From: G963662675 sp963676845
GTDB taxonomy: Bacteria; Bacteroidota; Bacteroidia; Bacteroidales; Prolixibacteraceae
Direction: 5' to 3'
Length of the DNA: 64,000 nt
NCBI GenBank assembly: GCA_963676845.2
Contig: CAXXKK010000016.1
Span: 17,874 to 81,873 of the forward strand
The notes under the pieces: model-generated
What the model saw: the letters and a program-made list of their open reading frames with translations, nothing else
What the model was told of the DNA's origin: nothing
The model's database searches: none
Shown: positions 43,685-53,328 of the stretch, piece after piece
How the letters are laid out: every line of letters begins with the position of its first letter
Numbering within the stretch: position 1 is the first letter of the stretch
Program-made: the position numbers and the translations under genes

Positions 43685-44953
43685 TTATTCGTTATCTGTT
43701 ATTTCTTCATCCTGATCTTCAAAAAACTTGTTGAATTGGCGCATAAACCAACTGTCAACATTGCCATTTTCCTGATCAGCTACCAGTTCACTCGCCCGTT
43801 TCTTTTTCTTTCCTGAGCGGCTTTTTTCTTTTTTCATTTCTTGCTTGACGGGTTCTGATTGTTTCTCTTTAAAGAACTCATCATTGAAAATATTTTCATT
43901 TTCATTTTCATTTTCTTCCAGGTTGATATCGCTTTCCATATTCTCAAGAACAAATTCTTCTTTTGGTTTTTGAGGCTGCAACAAGCTGTTTGGGTTCTTA
44001 TTGAAACGAGTTGCAATAATGGTAACGCTAATCGTGTTCCCTAATTTTTTATCTACACCATTACCCCAAATGATATTGGCATCATCACCGGCTTTGTCTT
44101 GCAAAAATTCGATGATGTCACCAATCTCGCCCATGGTAATTTCATCTTCACCGGAAATAATATTCAACAGAATATCCTTGGTGCCAAAAATATCGTTGCT
44201 GTCCAAAAGTGGCGATTCCAAAGCCTTATGGGTAGCATCCATAGCTCTTCCTTCACCTTCAGAAATTCCTGTTCCCATGATAAATACATCACTCCCCGAC
44301 ATCACAGTATTTACATCGGCAAAATCAATGTTGATATTGCCGTGAACCGTAATGATTTCTGCAACACCTTTTACAGCTGTTCCAATAATGTCATCGGCTT
44401 TTTTGAATGCCTGAGAGGCAGGAAGATTTCCATATATCTCGTGCAACTTTTCGTTGCTGACAACCAGCATGCTGTCTACATGTTCTTTCAGTCTCTCGAC
44501 ACCTTCCAGTGCTTGTTCGAAACGTCGTTTCCCTTCTGATGGAGATGGGACAGTAACCACTGCAATGGTTAGAATTTCAAGATCTTTAGCCAGTTTTGCA
44601 ATCACCGGAGTCGCTCCAGTTCCTGTTCCTCCTCCCATGCCTGCTGTAATAAACAACATTTTCGTTGTTCCTTCCAATGCTTTTCTGACATCATCCAGGT
44701 TTTCAATGGCAGCCTGCTCTCCTTGTGCCGGTTTGTTCCCGGCACCACGTCCTTCTGTCAGGGTTACTCCCAGTTGTATTTTTACAGGAATAGGACTGGC
44801 TTCCAATACCTGTGCGTCTGTGTTGCAAATCAGGTAGTCAACTCCTTGAATTCCCTGGTTGTACATGTGATTAATAGCATTGCATCCGGCTCCTCCTATT
44901 CCAACTACTTTTATGATGGAAGATTCGATTATTTCTATACCAAAGTCAATCAT
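43685..44953 (-). CDS. ftsZ: Cell division protein FtsZ, intact copy
   Basis: The 422-residue FtsZ has an intact frame. The GTPase domain contains VVGIGGAGCNAINHM (residues 15-29), NTDAQVL, AGMGGGTGTGATPVIA (about 108-123) and the T7 synergy loop region NINIDFADVNTVM. It departs from usual sequence at SGSDVFIMGTG, where copy 2 and most FtsZ have SGVALMG. The linker (about 320-400) is very acidic, then basic (KKEKSRSGKKKKR), and the tail ends SWFMRQFNKFFEDQDEEITDNE. No clear canonical C-terminal FtsA-binding peptide is seen. It lies between ftsA and the second ftsZ, 15 bases from the latter. Confidence 0.93.
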   Translation of the reverse strand: MIDFGIEIIESSIIKVVGIGGAGCNAINHMYNQGIQGVDYLICNTDAQVLEASPIPVKIQLGVTLTEGRGAGNKPAQGEQAAIENLDDVRKALEGTTKMLFITAGMGGGTGTGATPVIAKLAKDLEILTIAVVTVPSPSEGKRRFEQALEGVERLKEHVDSMLVVSNEKLHEIYGNLPASQAFKKADDIIGTAVKGVAEIITVHGNINIDFADVNTVMSGSDVFIMGTGISEGEGRAMDATHKALESPLLDSNDIFGTKDILLNIISGEDEITMGEIGDIIEFLQDKAGDDANIIWGNGVDKKLGNTISVTIIATRFNKNPNSLLQPQKPKEEFVLENMESDINLEENENENENIFNDEFFKEKQSEPVKQEMKKEKSRSGKKKKRASELVADQENGNVDSWFMRQFNKFFEDQDEEITDNE

Positions 44954-44971
44954 AGGCGAAGGTTTTTGTTA

Positions 44972-46253
44972 TTAATGCATTTCGGTGTCCTGTTCTTCTT
45001 CAAAGAAAAGGGTAACCTGACGTACTACTCCTTCTTTCATTTTAGAAATAATACCAGGTTGTGAACTTTTCGGTTTCTTTTTCTTTTTTGTTACCTGGCT
45101 TGATGTTTCATCAATTCCAGTGAGTAGTAGTCCAAGAACTGTTGCATATCTTGGGTCATTTAGTTTTTTCCAGTTGTTATCAAGGTTTAGTTGAGGTGTG
45201 CCAATGCGGACATCCAGACCAGTCTTGAATTTTATTAGTTGGTTTAGGTTTGGCATAAAAGCGCATCCTCCGGTGAGGACAATGCCTGCTCCAATTTTAT
45301 CCAGATAACCTGTTTTTTCAACCTGAAAGAAGAAGGCTTCAATGATATCTTCCATGCGAGCCTGAATAATGTATGCCAGGCTTTGAAATGAAATCTCTTT
45401 GGGTTCCCAGCCGGAAATCCCAGGGATGGTTACCACTTTGTCTTCCGGAGCAAATTCACCAATAGCCTGTCCAAATTGAACTTTTAGGGATTCTGCCTGT
45501 CGTAATGGAATTGAGCAACCTTCTTTTATGTCATGAGTGACAACATTCCCTCCAAATGGTATCAATGAAGAATAGCACATGACCCCATCTAAATAAACAG
45601 CAATTTTTGTTGTTCCTCCACCGATGTCCAGAAGAATCACGCCTGCTTCTTTTTCATCTTCCGAAAGTAAAGCTTCTGATGATGCAAGAGGGTCGATCAT
45701 GCTTTTACCAACGGTTACTGCAATTTGTTTAAAACAGGTTTTAATGTTTGAATCATATAGTTCAGGAGCAATAAGCAATTTGAAATTGGGCTTCCAGTTT
45801 TTCTCCAGTCATTCCTACAGGGTTCGGAATTCCAGCTTCCTGATCAACCGTGTACAGTTGAGGAATTGCATGGTATATTTTGTACCCGTTCGGTAGTTCG
45901 GTGTTTAGAGCTTGCTTCAATAGCGAATCAACATCATTGTCTGTAACAATCCGGTTTTCATCAATGTATTTTTCACTTTTTTTAGGGAATGTCTTCAACT
46001 GTTGTCCCACAATATTGACGAATACTTCTTCAATATCATAGCCAGATGTATCTTCAATTTGGCGAATAACATTGTGAATTGCTTTTACGGTTTCTTCAAT
46101 ATTTAGGACCACTCCTCGCTTTACGCCTGATGAACGGGTTTTCCCCATCCCCAGAATTTCAATTTTACCGTCATCACTTTTTCTTCCGGCAACACCAACA
46201 ATCTTTGTTGTGCCTATATCAACCGCGGCTATAATTTTATTACTCTTGCTCAT
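44972..46253 (-). pseudogene. ftsA: Cell division protein FtsA, frameshifted
   Basis: FtsA is the actin-like membrane tether of the Z ring. The first frame (46253 to about 45775) has the phosphate-1 motif AAVDIGTTKIVGV (about 9-21), the 1C domain and GMTGEKLEAQF. It then stops after IAYCS. The second frame (from about 45778 to 44972) continues LIAPELYDSNIKTCFKQ, phosphate-2 LDIGGGTTKIAVY, adenosine motif IVLTGGCAFMPNL, and a basic region before the C-terminal amphipathic helix region (KMKEGVVRQVTLFFEE). Removing one base near 45776 joins QFQI to LIAPEL. No slippery heptamer is seen. Since ftsA is normally needed, a sequencing error is quite possible. Confidence 0.88.
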
Positions 46254-46257
46254 AAAA

Positions 46258-47001
46258 CTATCTTTTTGTACAAACCACCTGGTTATTGTATTTCAAACTA
46301 ATTGTCTTATAATAATCCCAACCTACTTGGGGAAATTCCTGATCGTAAAGGGCTTTCAAATTTCGAAGTTTTGCCTTGATGTTTTCAGCTTTCCCAAATT
46401 CAATGCGTTGGTCACCAATGAGAGGGACAAGGATAAGCTCCCCGTCGTTTTCAACATATATTTGCTTGATTTGTGCCTTCCAAAATTCGTCCGTTGAAAT
46501 ATATTGAACGAAGGGAAGTAAACTTTCCCTTGCAAAATCTTTCTGTATGTTGCCGGTGGCTAAAAGCACATGTGCAGCATACTTTTGAGTGCCGGATATC
46601 AGAACTCCATCTTCATCCATGTAATAGTCGGAGTTTCCACTAATAACCCTGAATACAGGATCTCGTTGTTCAACATCAACAATCAAACTGCCTTTAAAAT
46701 TGAGGGTGTCCGAATTAATGTGGCGAAATACCTCTACATTTTTAATGGCAGTAACGGTTCTTAGTTTATTTTCAAGCTCTTCAGTATTTATAGAGTCTAT
46801 GGGGTGTCCCATGATATTTAATTTTGTAAGAATGCTCGTAATTTCTTCTTCATCCATGAAACGAGGGGAGTCTTCGGGAATGATGACTTTGACTTCGTCA
46901 CATTTTACTCCTGTTAGCTTACTTGTTGAAAAAGAAAGTGATACCATGATGATTGCGATCATCATCAGAAATACTGATATTTTTAGAATCTTTTTAAACA
47001 T
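46258..47001 (-). CDS. ftsQ: Cell division protein FtsQ (DivIB)
   Basis: A 247-residue bitopic membrane protein with a short cytoplasmic start, one transmembrane span (about 8-27) and a periplasmic POTRA-like domain (about 35-105, DEEEITSILTKLNIMGHPIDSINTEELE). The FtsQ beta domain (about 110-235, with VDVEQRDPVFRVISGNSDYYMDEDG) is the most recognisable part. FtsQ links early and late divisome proteins. It overlaps murC by 8 bases and precedes ftsA, the standard order. Confidence 0.88.
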   Translation of the reverse strand: MFKKILKISVFLMMIAIIMVSLSFSTSKLTGVKCDEVKVIIPEDSPRFMDEEEITSILTKLNIMGHPIDSINTEELENKLRTVTAIKNVEVFRHINSDTLNFKGSLIVDVEQRDPVFRVISGNSDYYMDEDGVLISGTQKYAAHVLLATGNIQKDFARESLLPFVQYISTDEFWKAQIKQIYVENDGELILVPLIGDQRIEFGKAENIKAKLRNLKALYDQEFPQVGWDYYKTISLKYNNQVVCTKR

Positions 47002-48379
47002 GATCTAGCTTTTTTAGTATTTCAGAAACAGGTTCAACAAGGGTGTCAATGTCTCCTGCACCCATCATAATAATTACTCCTGGAGTGAAGTTTTCTGCAG
47101 TTTTAAGGAAATCCTCTTTTGTGACCAGCTTTTTATTTTTGGCTTTTACCTGATCGAAAATCAGACTGGAACTTACTCCGGTAATAGATTTCTCTCTTGC
47201 AGGATATATGTCTAACAAGATAAGTTCGTCCAGTTCACTCAGTTCTTTTGCAAAATCATCTGCAAAATCTTTAGTTCGGCTAAATAAATGAGGCTGGAAA
47301 ACTCCGGTCACTTTTTTGTCTTTAAACATGGCTTTAACCGAACCAATTGTGGCTTTTAGTTCTTCGGGATGATGAGCGTAATCATCAATTAATAAGTAAT
47401 CGTTTCCTTTATATCTAACATCAAAACGACGTTTTACTCCTAGGTAACTTGCTACTGCTTCTCTCAGTTCGTCTTCATCTACTCCGGCAAGTAATGCCAG
47501 AGATGAGGCGGCAACTGTATTTTCAACATTCATCAATCCCGGGTAATTTAATTGAAGATTTTTCACAATTCCGTTAGGATGAATCAGGTCGAAATGATAA
47601 GATTGGTTTTCCAATCTTAGATTTTTTGTTTGAAAGTCAGCTTTTTCTTCTAAAGCGTATGCGTAATAGCTGATTTCAGAATTTCTTTGGGAGTCAATTG
47701 GCAATCCTTTTTTAATAACCGCAGAACCTCCCGATTTTATTTGAGCCACAAAATCGTTAAACGAATCAATGATGGATTGGTGATCTCCATAAATGTCTAA
47801 ATGGTCTGCATCCATGGATGTGATAACTGCCAATTCCGGGAAAAGACGCAGGAAAGAGCGGTCAAATTCATCGGCTTCGGCAACAGTCCACTCCGTTGAC
47901 GATGAAAGTAAAAGATTCGTTTCGTAATTTTTGGAGATGCCTCCTAAAAAGGCTGTACATCCCAGCTTCGATGTTTTGAGGATATGAGCCAGCATGGTGG
48001 AAACAGTTGTTTTCCCATGTGTACCCGCAACAGCGCAGGTTTTATACTGGCTGCAAATCAATCCCAAAATCTCAGAGCGTTTTTTTATTTTGAAGTTGTT
48101 TTGTTCCAGAAATACTTTTTCACTCATATTGGCAGGAACTGCAGGTGTTAATACTACGAGTGAATTTTCTTTATTCAATTTGCTGGCTGGAATTTCTGGT
48201 TGATCAGAATAGTGAATACCAATACCTTCGGCAACAAGCGATTTGGTAAGTACCGTTTCGGTTCTGTCGTAACCGGACACATCCATCCCCTCATGCTTGA
48301 ACCAGCGAGCCAGTGCACTCATTCCAATTCCTCCAATCCCCAGGAAATACACTTGTTTTATGTTGTCCAAATCGGTCAT
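46994..48379 (-). CDS. murC: UDP-N-acetylmuramate-L-alanine ligase
   Basis: MurC adds L-alanine to UDP-MurNAc in the cytoplasm. The 461-residue protein has the N-terminal Rossmann motif FLGIGGIGMSALARW (about 11-25), the ATP loop AVAGTHGKTTVSTML (about 117-131), the Mur-ligase EADEFDRSF region and the C-terminal DDYAHHPEE motif diagnostic for MurC. The ATG is just after the murG stop. Confidence 0.96.
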   Translation of the reverse strand: MTDLDNIKQVYFLGIGGIGMSALARWFKHEGMDVSGYDRTETVLTKSLVAEGIGIHYSDQPEIPASKLNKENSLVVLTPAVPANMSEKVFLEQNNFKIKKRSEILGLICSQYKTCAVAGTHGKTTVSTMLAHILKTSKLGCTAFLGGISKNYETNLLLSSSTEWTVAEADEFDRSFLRLFPELAVITSMDADHLDIYGDHQSIIDSFNDFVAQIKSGGSAVIKKGLPIDSQRNSEISYYAYALEEKADFQTKNLRLENQSYHFDLIHPNGIVKNLQLNYPGLMNVENTVAASSLALLAGVDEDELREAVASYLGVKRRFDVRYKGNDYLLIDDYAHHPEELKATIGSVKAMFKDKKVTGVFQPHLFSRTKDFADDFAKELSELDELILLDIYPAREKSITGVSSSLIFDQVKAKNKKLVTKEDFLKTAENFTPGVIIMMGAGDIDTLVEPVSEILKKLDHV

Positions 48380-49480
48380 CTATTGTTTCATTTCTTTTAA
48401 AATAACATTTACTATATCAGCGGTTGCGTTGGGCTTGGCCAGCTTTAGGCTATTGGCTGATAGTTCTTTTAGCTTTTCGTTGTCTGTCACCAGACTTAGC
48501 GCTTCTTCAAAAAGTTTTTCTTTTGCTTCGTTGTCTTTTACAAGAACTGCTGCCTGATTTTCAACCAAAGCCATTGCATTTTTCGTTTGATGATCTTCAG
48601 CAACATTGGGCGATGGAACCAAAACCGATGGTTTTCCCAGCAAACATAGCTCTGAGATTGTTCCGGCACCCGCTCTTGAAATTACTAAATCAGCAATTTT
48701 ATATGCATAGTCCATATTTGAAAGAAACTCCATTGGCTTTAAGTTGTCGGGTTGTTTCCCCTTTAACCTTTCCAGCATTTCCTGATAATAAAATTTACCT
48801 GTTTGCCAGATAACCTGCACATTGCTTTGTGCAATTTTATCCAGGTTGGCCATCACGCTTTCGTTAAGTGTTCGTGCGCCCAGACTGCCGCCAATAATCA
48901 GAATGACAGGTATATTATTTTTTAGATCAAATTCAGCAAAGGCTTTGTCTTTTTCTACAGGTTGAAGTAAGTTTTGCCTTACCGGATTTCCTGTAAGCAT
49001 GATTTTTTCCTGAGGAAAATAGCGCTCCATATTTGGGTAGGCAACACAAATCTTCTTTACTTTTGCAGAAAGAAGTTTATTGGTTACTCCGGCGTATGAA
49101 TTTTGTTCCTGTAATATTGCCGGGACACCGTTTCGTACTGCAGCTTTTAGCACAGGCCCACTTGCAAATCCTCCAACACCAACCGCAACATCCGGTTGGA
49201 AATCCTTGATTACTTTTCTGGCTTTCTGCATGCTTTTGAAAAGCATCCAAACAAAGCGGAACATTTTAAGTGATAATTTGCGGGGCATTCCCATAACCGG
49301 TAATCCAATAATGTTGTATCCGGCAGCTGGTACTCGCTCCATTTCCATTTTGCCCAAAGCACCAACAAATAAAATGTCTGCTTCAGGATGCTGAGCTTTT
49401 AACTCATTGGCAATAGAAAGGGCAGGGAAGATGTGACCTCCTGTTCCGCCTCCGCTTATTATGACTTTCAATTTCTTCAT
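48380..49480 (-). CDS. murG: UDP-N-acetylglucosamine-lipid I transferase MurG
   Basis: MurG converts lipid I to lipid II at the inner membrane. The 366-residue GT28 family protein has the N-terminal glycine loop ISGGGTGGHIFPAL (about 8-21), GVGGFASGPVLKAA, QEQNSYAGVTNKLL, and the donor-site motif LVISRAGAGTISEL followed by VPSPNVAEDHQTKNA. It abuts murC without a gap. Confidence 0.96.
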   Translation of the reverse strand: MKKLKVIISGGGTGGHIFPALSIANELKAQHPEADILFVGALGKMEMERVPAAGYNIIGLPVMGMPRKLSLKMFRFVWMLFKSMQKARKVIKDFQPDVAVGVGGFASGPVLKAAVRNGVPAILQEQNSYAGVTNKLLSAKVKKICVAYPNMERYFPQEKIMLTGNPVRQNLLQPVEKDKAFAEFDLKNNIPVILIIGGSLGARTLNESVMANLDKIAQSNVQVIWQTGKFYYQEMLERLKGKQPDNLKPMEFLSNMDYAYKIADLVISRAGAGTISELCLLGKPSVLVPSPNVAEDHQTKNAMALVENQAAVLVKDNEAKEKLFEEALSLVTDNEKLKELSANSLKLAKPNATADIVNVILKEMKQ

Positions 49481-49481
49481 A

Positions 49482-50681
49482 TTATAATTCCTGATCTTCG
49501 TCGGGCATATCTACCACAACGGGTTGTTCAGTAACTTTTGTATTCTTTTGGTTATGATAGCTGATTGATAAAATTGCTCCAAAGGAAATAGCTGAAAATA
49601 GCAGAGATGTTCCTCCCATACTAATCCACGGCAAGGGTTGTCCGGTTACCGGGGCAACTCCTACAGAAACCGACATGTTTATAAATGCCTGGAAAGTAGT
49701 GAGCAATACCAATCCAGTTGTTAAAAAGGCCGGGAATGTCCGATTCGATCGCCTGACAATTACTACACCCCGATAGAGAAATACCAGGTATAAAAATGCG
49801 ACTGCAATTCCGCCAGCCCATCCGTATTCTTCAATAATAATGGCATATATAAAATCGTTGTATGCAGCTTCCATATAGTTGCTTACTTCACTTCCCCCGG
49901 GACCTTTCCCAAGAACACCGCCTTCAAAAATGGCCAGTTTGGCGTAGTCGGCCTGAGTGGTTCCAATTTCTGCATCATCATCTCCATACACAAAATCATC
50001 AATTCGTTCTTTGAAGGTGTGAACCCTTCCAGCCCAGCTTGGTAGGTAGTCGGCTGTAAAATATAGCAGCGACAGCAAGACTAACCCGGATGCAATGGTT
50101 AAGGCTAAGTATTTGATAGGGATGCGGGCAATTAACATTAGTACCATCACGCTTAAAAAGATAAGGGCAGAGGTAGAAATGTCCCCATAAAAAATGATCC
50201 CACAAACGAGGATGCTTGTTCCCATAACCCAGTAAAAAGCTTTTTTGAGATCTTCTTTACTGGTTTGATTCTTGCTGAGTATTTTGGCACAGAACATCAT
50301 GAGTGCAATTTTTGCCAGCTCCGCAGGCTGAAAGCTTAGGAAACCCAGATCGAGGGAGCGAGGAGTTGCTTTTGATGGGGTGAGCTTGTATTGAGCGACA
50401 GCTGCAAGTAATGCAAATATGGTGACAAGAATGAGTAGAGGAGCTATCCATGAATAAAATTTCACAGGAATTACATTCACAAGGAAAATCATAATCCCAA
50501 AACCGAAAAGGATGAACCCTAACTGGCGGATCATGTAGTAAGCGGTTTGCCCACCTGCTTCGCGATAGGCTAACCTTCCCGTTGAGCTGTAAACAATCAG
50601 CATGGAAATAAGGGAAAGGAAAAGCAATACCACCCACAGAATGCGGTCGCCCTTAAATAATTTTACCAGTGAATACTTCAT
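49482..50681 (-). CDS. ftsW: Lipid II polymerase FtsW (SEDS family)
   Basis: The 399-residue membrane protein has about ten hydrophobic segments. The SEDS glycosyltransferase polymerises lipid II in septal wall synthesis together with its PBP. Family motifs are QPAELAKIALMMFCA (with the conserved pore region), GLVLLTTFQAFINMSVSVGVAPVTGQPLPWISMGGTSL split across the last spans, and the soluble loop GKGPGGSEVSNYMEAAYNDFIYAIIIEEYGW. It lies between murD and murG, as usual. Confidence 0.94.
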   Translation of the reverse strand: MKYSLVKLFKGDRILWVVLLFLSLISMLIVYSSTGRLAYREAGGQTAYYMIRQLGFILFGFGIMIFLVNVIPVKFYSWIAPLLILVTIFALLAAVAQYKLTPSKATPRSLDLGFLSFQPAELAKIALMMFCAKILSKNQTSKEDLKKAFYWVMGTSILVCGIIFYGDISTSALIFLSVMVLMLIARIPIKYLALTIASGLVLLSLLYFTADYLPSWAGRVHTFKERIDDFVYGDDDAEIGTTQADYAKLAIFEGGVLGKGPGGSEVSNYMEAAYNDFIYAIIIEEYGWAGGIAVAFLYLVFLYRGVVIVRRSNRTFPAFLTTGLVLLTTFQAFINMSVSVGVAPVTGQPLPWISMGGTSLLFSAISFGAILSISYHNQKNTKVTEQPVVVDMPDEDQEL

Positions 50682-50725
50682 TCTTCGCTTCTTTCAAAAT
50701 AAATTATCAACTAAGATTGAATCTG

Positions 50726-52063
50726 CTATAATTCCCTGACAGCAGCTTTGAACTGTTGTCCGCGATCTTCATAATTTTCAAATAAATCGAAACTGGCACA
50801 TGCAGGAGATAAAACAACTGTTTCACCATCTTTTGCCAGGTAATAAGCCGAACGTACTGCATCTTTCATGTCACGCGTTTCGATGATGTCGGGTACAATC
50901 CCGGAAAATGCATCAATAATCTTTTTGTTATCTACACCCAGACAAATAATAGCTTTTACTTTTTCTTTTACCAATGGTAGCAAATCGGAGTAGTCGTTTC
51001 CTTTATCTACACCTCCGGCTATCCATACTAACGGTTTATTCAGGCTTTCCAGTGCATACCAGGTCGAATTTACGTTGGTTGCTTTTGAGTCATTGATAAA
51101 TTCAATGCCATGAACTTTTAGAAAACGCTCCAGACGGTGTTCTACCCCCTTGAAATTTGAAAGGCTTTCACGAATTTTTTCATTCCTGATTTCCAACACC
51201 ATTCCGGCAAGTCCTGCTGCCATAGAATTGTAAGTGTTGTGTTTACCTTGCAGTGCGATATCGTATATTGACATATTGAATGTATTTTGTTCCAGGTTAA
51301 TAATTAGTTGTTCTTTTTCTGTCCAGGCTCCATCCTGTGTTTGCTCCTTCCAGCCAAAAGACATATGTCGGGAAGGGATATTTCTTTTTTTAATTTCCTC
51401 TTGAATGATTGGGTCATCAGCCCCATAAATGAAGAAGTCACTTTCTGTTTGGTTTTGAATGATGCGAAACTTTGAATCCACATAGTTCTGCATGTTGTAC
51501 TCATACCTATCCAGATGATCGGGAGTGATGTTTAGCAGGATTGCGATGTCTGCTTTAAAATCAAACATGCCATCCAGCTGAAAGCTGCTTAGCTCGATTA
51601 CATAGTAGTCGAAATTGGATTCGGCAACCTGCCAGGCAAAGCTATGTCCCACATTTCCTGCCAAGCCAACATTTAATCCTGCGGTTTTTAGCAGGTGATA
51701 AGTGAGCATGGTTGTTGTCGTTTTTCCGTTACTTCCGGTAATACAAATCGTTTTTGCCTGATTGTACCTGCCTGCAAATTCAATTTCTGAAATCACAGGA
51801 ATGCCTGCATTTTTTAGCTTTTGAATCAACGCTACTTTGTCTGGTATTCCCGGGCTTTTGATGACTACTTCTGCATCCAGTATCTGAGTTTCAGTATGCT
51901 TCCCTTCTTCAAATTCTATTTCATATTTTGTTAGAACGTCTTTGTATTTTTCTTTTAGGCTGCCTTTGTCCGATACAAATACTTTGTATCCTTCCTTCTT
52001 TGCCAGAATGGCCGATCCCACTCCGCTTTCGCCTCCTCCTAATATGACTGCCTTCTTATTCAC
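50726..52063 (-). CDS. murD: UDP-N-acetylmuramoylalanine-D-glutamate ligase
   Basis: MurD adds D-glutamate to UDP-MurNAc-L-Ala. The 445-residue protein has a Rossmann-like N-terminus VILGGGESGVGSAIL, the ATP loop ITGSNGKTTTTMLTYHLL (about 107-124), NITPDHLDRYEYNM, HNTYNSMAA and the late VLSPACASFDLFENYEDRGQ signature. It has 3 bases to mraY upstream. Confidence 0.95.
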   Translation of the reverse strand: MNKKAVILGGGESGVGSAILAKKEGYKVFVSDKGSLKEKYKDVLTKYEIEFEEGKHTETQILDAEVVIKSPGIPDKVALIQKLKNAGIPVISEIEFAGRYNQAKTICITGSNGKTTTTMLTYHLLKTAGLNVGLAGNVGHSFAWQVAESNFDYYVIELSSFQLDGMFDFKADIAILLNITPDHLDRYEYNMQNYVDSKFRIIQNQTESDFFIYGADDPIIQEEIKKRNIPSRHMSFGWKEQTQDGAWTEKEQLIINLEQNTFNMSIYDIALQGKHNTYNSMAAGLAGMVLEIRNEKIRESLSNFKGVEHRLERFLKVHGIEFINDSKATNVNSTWYALESLNKPLVWIAGGVDKGNDYSDLLPLVKEKVKAIICLGVDNKKIIDAFSGIVPDIIETRDMKDAVRSAYYLAKDGETVVLSPACASFDLFENYEDRGQQFKAAVREL

Positions 52064-52066
52064 TTT

Positions 52067-53317
52067 TTAGCGCATTTTTAAAGTTGCAATTGCAAAAACC
52101 GCCAGGATGATTCCCACAATCCAAAAGCGGGTAACAATTTTAGGTTCAGGAATATTTTTCTTTTGATAATGATGATGGATCGGGCTCATTAGGAAAATTC
52201 GTTTGCCTTCACCATATTTCTTTTTCGTGTATTTGAAATAGCTTACTTGCATAATTACTGATAGATTTTCAACTACAAAGATTCCACATAGAATAGGAAT
52301 CAAGATTTCTTTGCGGATTATTACTGCAAACACAGCTAAAATTCCTCCGAGCGCAAGGCTACCAGTGTCCCCCATGAAAACCTGGGCAGGATAGGAGTTC
52401 CACCATAAAAAACCAACGGTAGCACCAATGAATGCAGAAATGAAAACAGTCAATTCTCCAATATTTGGGATATACATGATGTTGAGGTAATCGGCATAAA
52501 TGATGTTACCACTTACGTAGGCCAGGATGCCGAGTGTTGCTCCGCTGATCGCAGAGGTTCCAGTGGCTAGCCCGTCAATGCCATCCGTTAGGTTTGCAGC
52601 ATTGGAGACGGCTGTTATTATTAGAATGATGGCTAAGGCGTAAACCAGCCATTTTAAATACGATGAACTTTCACCAGCGAATGATACGATCCATTCGTAA
52701 TCAAACTCATGATTTTTTACGAATGGTATCGTTGTCCGTGTGGATTTTACATCATTTGTAACGTATGCGATTTCCTGTTGTCCTGATTCCTGATCAACCA
52801 CAATTTCCCTGACAAAGTCACCTTGGTCATTTCGAACACGTTCACGAACAATAACATCATCTGAAATATAAAGGGTAGAAGCAACAATAATTCCAAGGCT
52901 TACTTGTCCCAAAATTTTAAATTTACCTGCCAGTCCTTCTTTGTCTTTTAAAAAGACTTTTATGTAATCATCTATAAATCCGATCAGTCCAAGCCAAATG
53001 GTAGTGACCAGCATGAGGATTATGTATACATTATTTAGTTCTGCAAAAAGAATGGTTGGGATGATAATCGACATCAGGATAATTACTCCTCCCATAGTTG
53101 GGGTACCTTTCTTTTGCATTTGACCTTCCAGTCCCAAATCGCGAATTTCTTCACCAATCTGTTTGCGTTGTAAAAGCCGGATAAGCTTTTTCCCAAAGCC
53201 CATGGTTATGAGCAGCGAAGTAATAATTGCCGCTGCTGACCGGAAGGAGATGTATTGCAGCATTCCCCAACCCGGGATATCAAAATCTTTTAACCATTCA
53301 TACAGAAAACTAAACAT
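52067..53317 (-). CDS. mraY: Phospho-N-acetylmuramoyl-pentapeptide transferase MraY
   Basis: MraY makes lipid I on the inner membrane. The 416-residue integral protein has the catalytic Asp motifs FIDDYIKVF and NLTDGIDGLATG, plus FMGDTGSLALGG and the late SPIHHHYQ loop. An insert of about 60 residues (roughly 155-215, with ERVRNDQGDFVRE and VKSTRTTIPFVKNHEFDY) between membrane spans explains the extra length over the 360-residue E. coli enzyme and is typical for Bacteroidota. Confidence 0.95.
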   Translation of the reverse strand: MFSFLYEWLKDFDIPGWGMLQYISFRSAAAIITSLLITMGFGKKLIRLLQRKQIGEEIRDLGLEGQMQKKGTPTMGGVIILMSIIIPTILFAELNNVYIILMLVTTIWLGLIGFIDDYIKVFLKDKEGLAGKFKILGQVSLGIIVASTLYISDDVIVRERVRNDQGDFVREIVVDQESGQQEIAYVTNDVKSTRTTIPFVKNHEFDYEWIVSFAGESSSYLKWLVYALAIILIITAVSNAANLTDGIDGLATGTSAISGATLGILAYVSGNIIYADYLNIMYIPNIGELTVFISAFIGATVGFLWWNSYPAQVFMGDTGSLALGGILAVFAVIIRKEILIPILCGIFVVENLSVIMQVSYFKYTKKKYGEGKRIFLMSPIHHHYQKKNIPEPKIVTRFWIVGIILAVFAIATLKMR

Positions 53318-53328
53318 ACCTTTTCTTA

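Noticed and set aside
43045..44837. Several long plus-strand frames opposite the ftsZ genes
   Set aside because: They are antisense shadows; the minus strand carries clear FtsZ motifs across the same bases.
45762..45778. Programmed frameshift in ftsA
   Set aside because: No slippery heptamer, stem-loop or pseudoknot was recognised at the junction, and FtsA is not known to use one; error or mutation is simpler.
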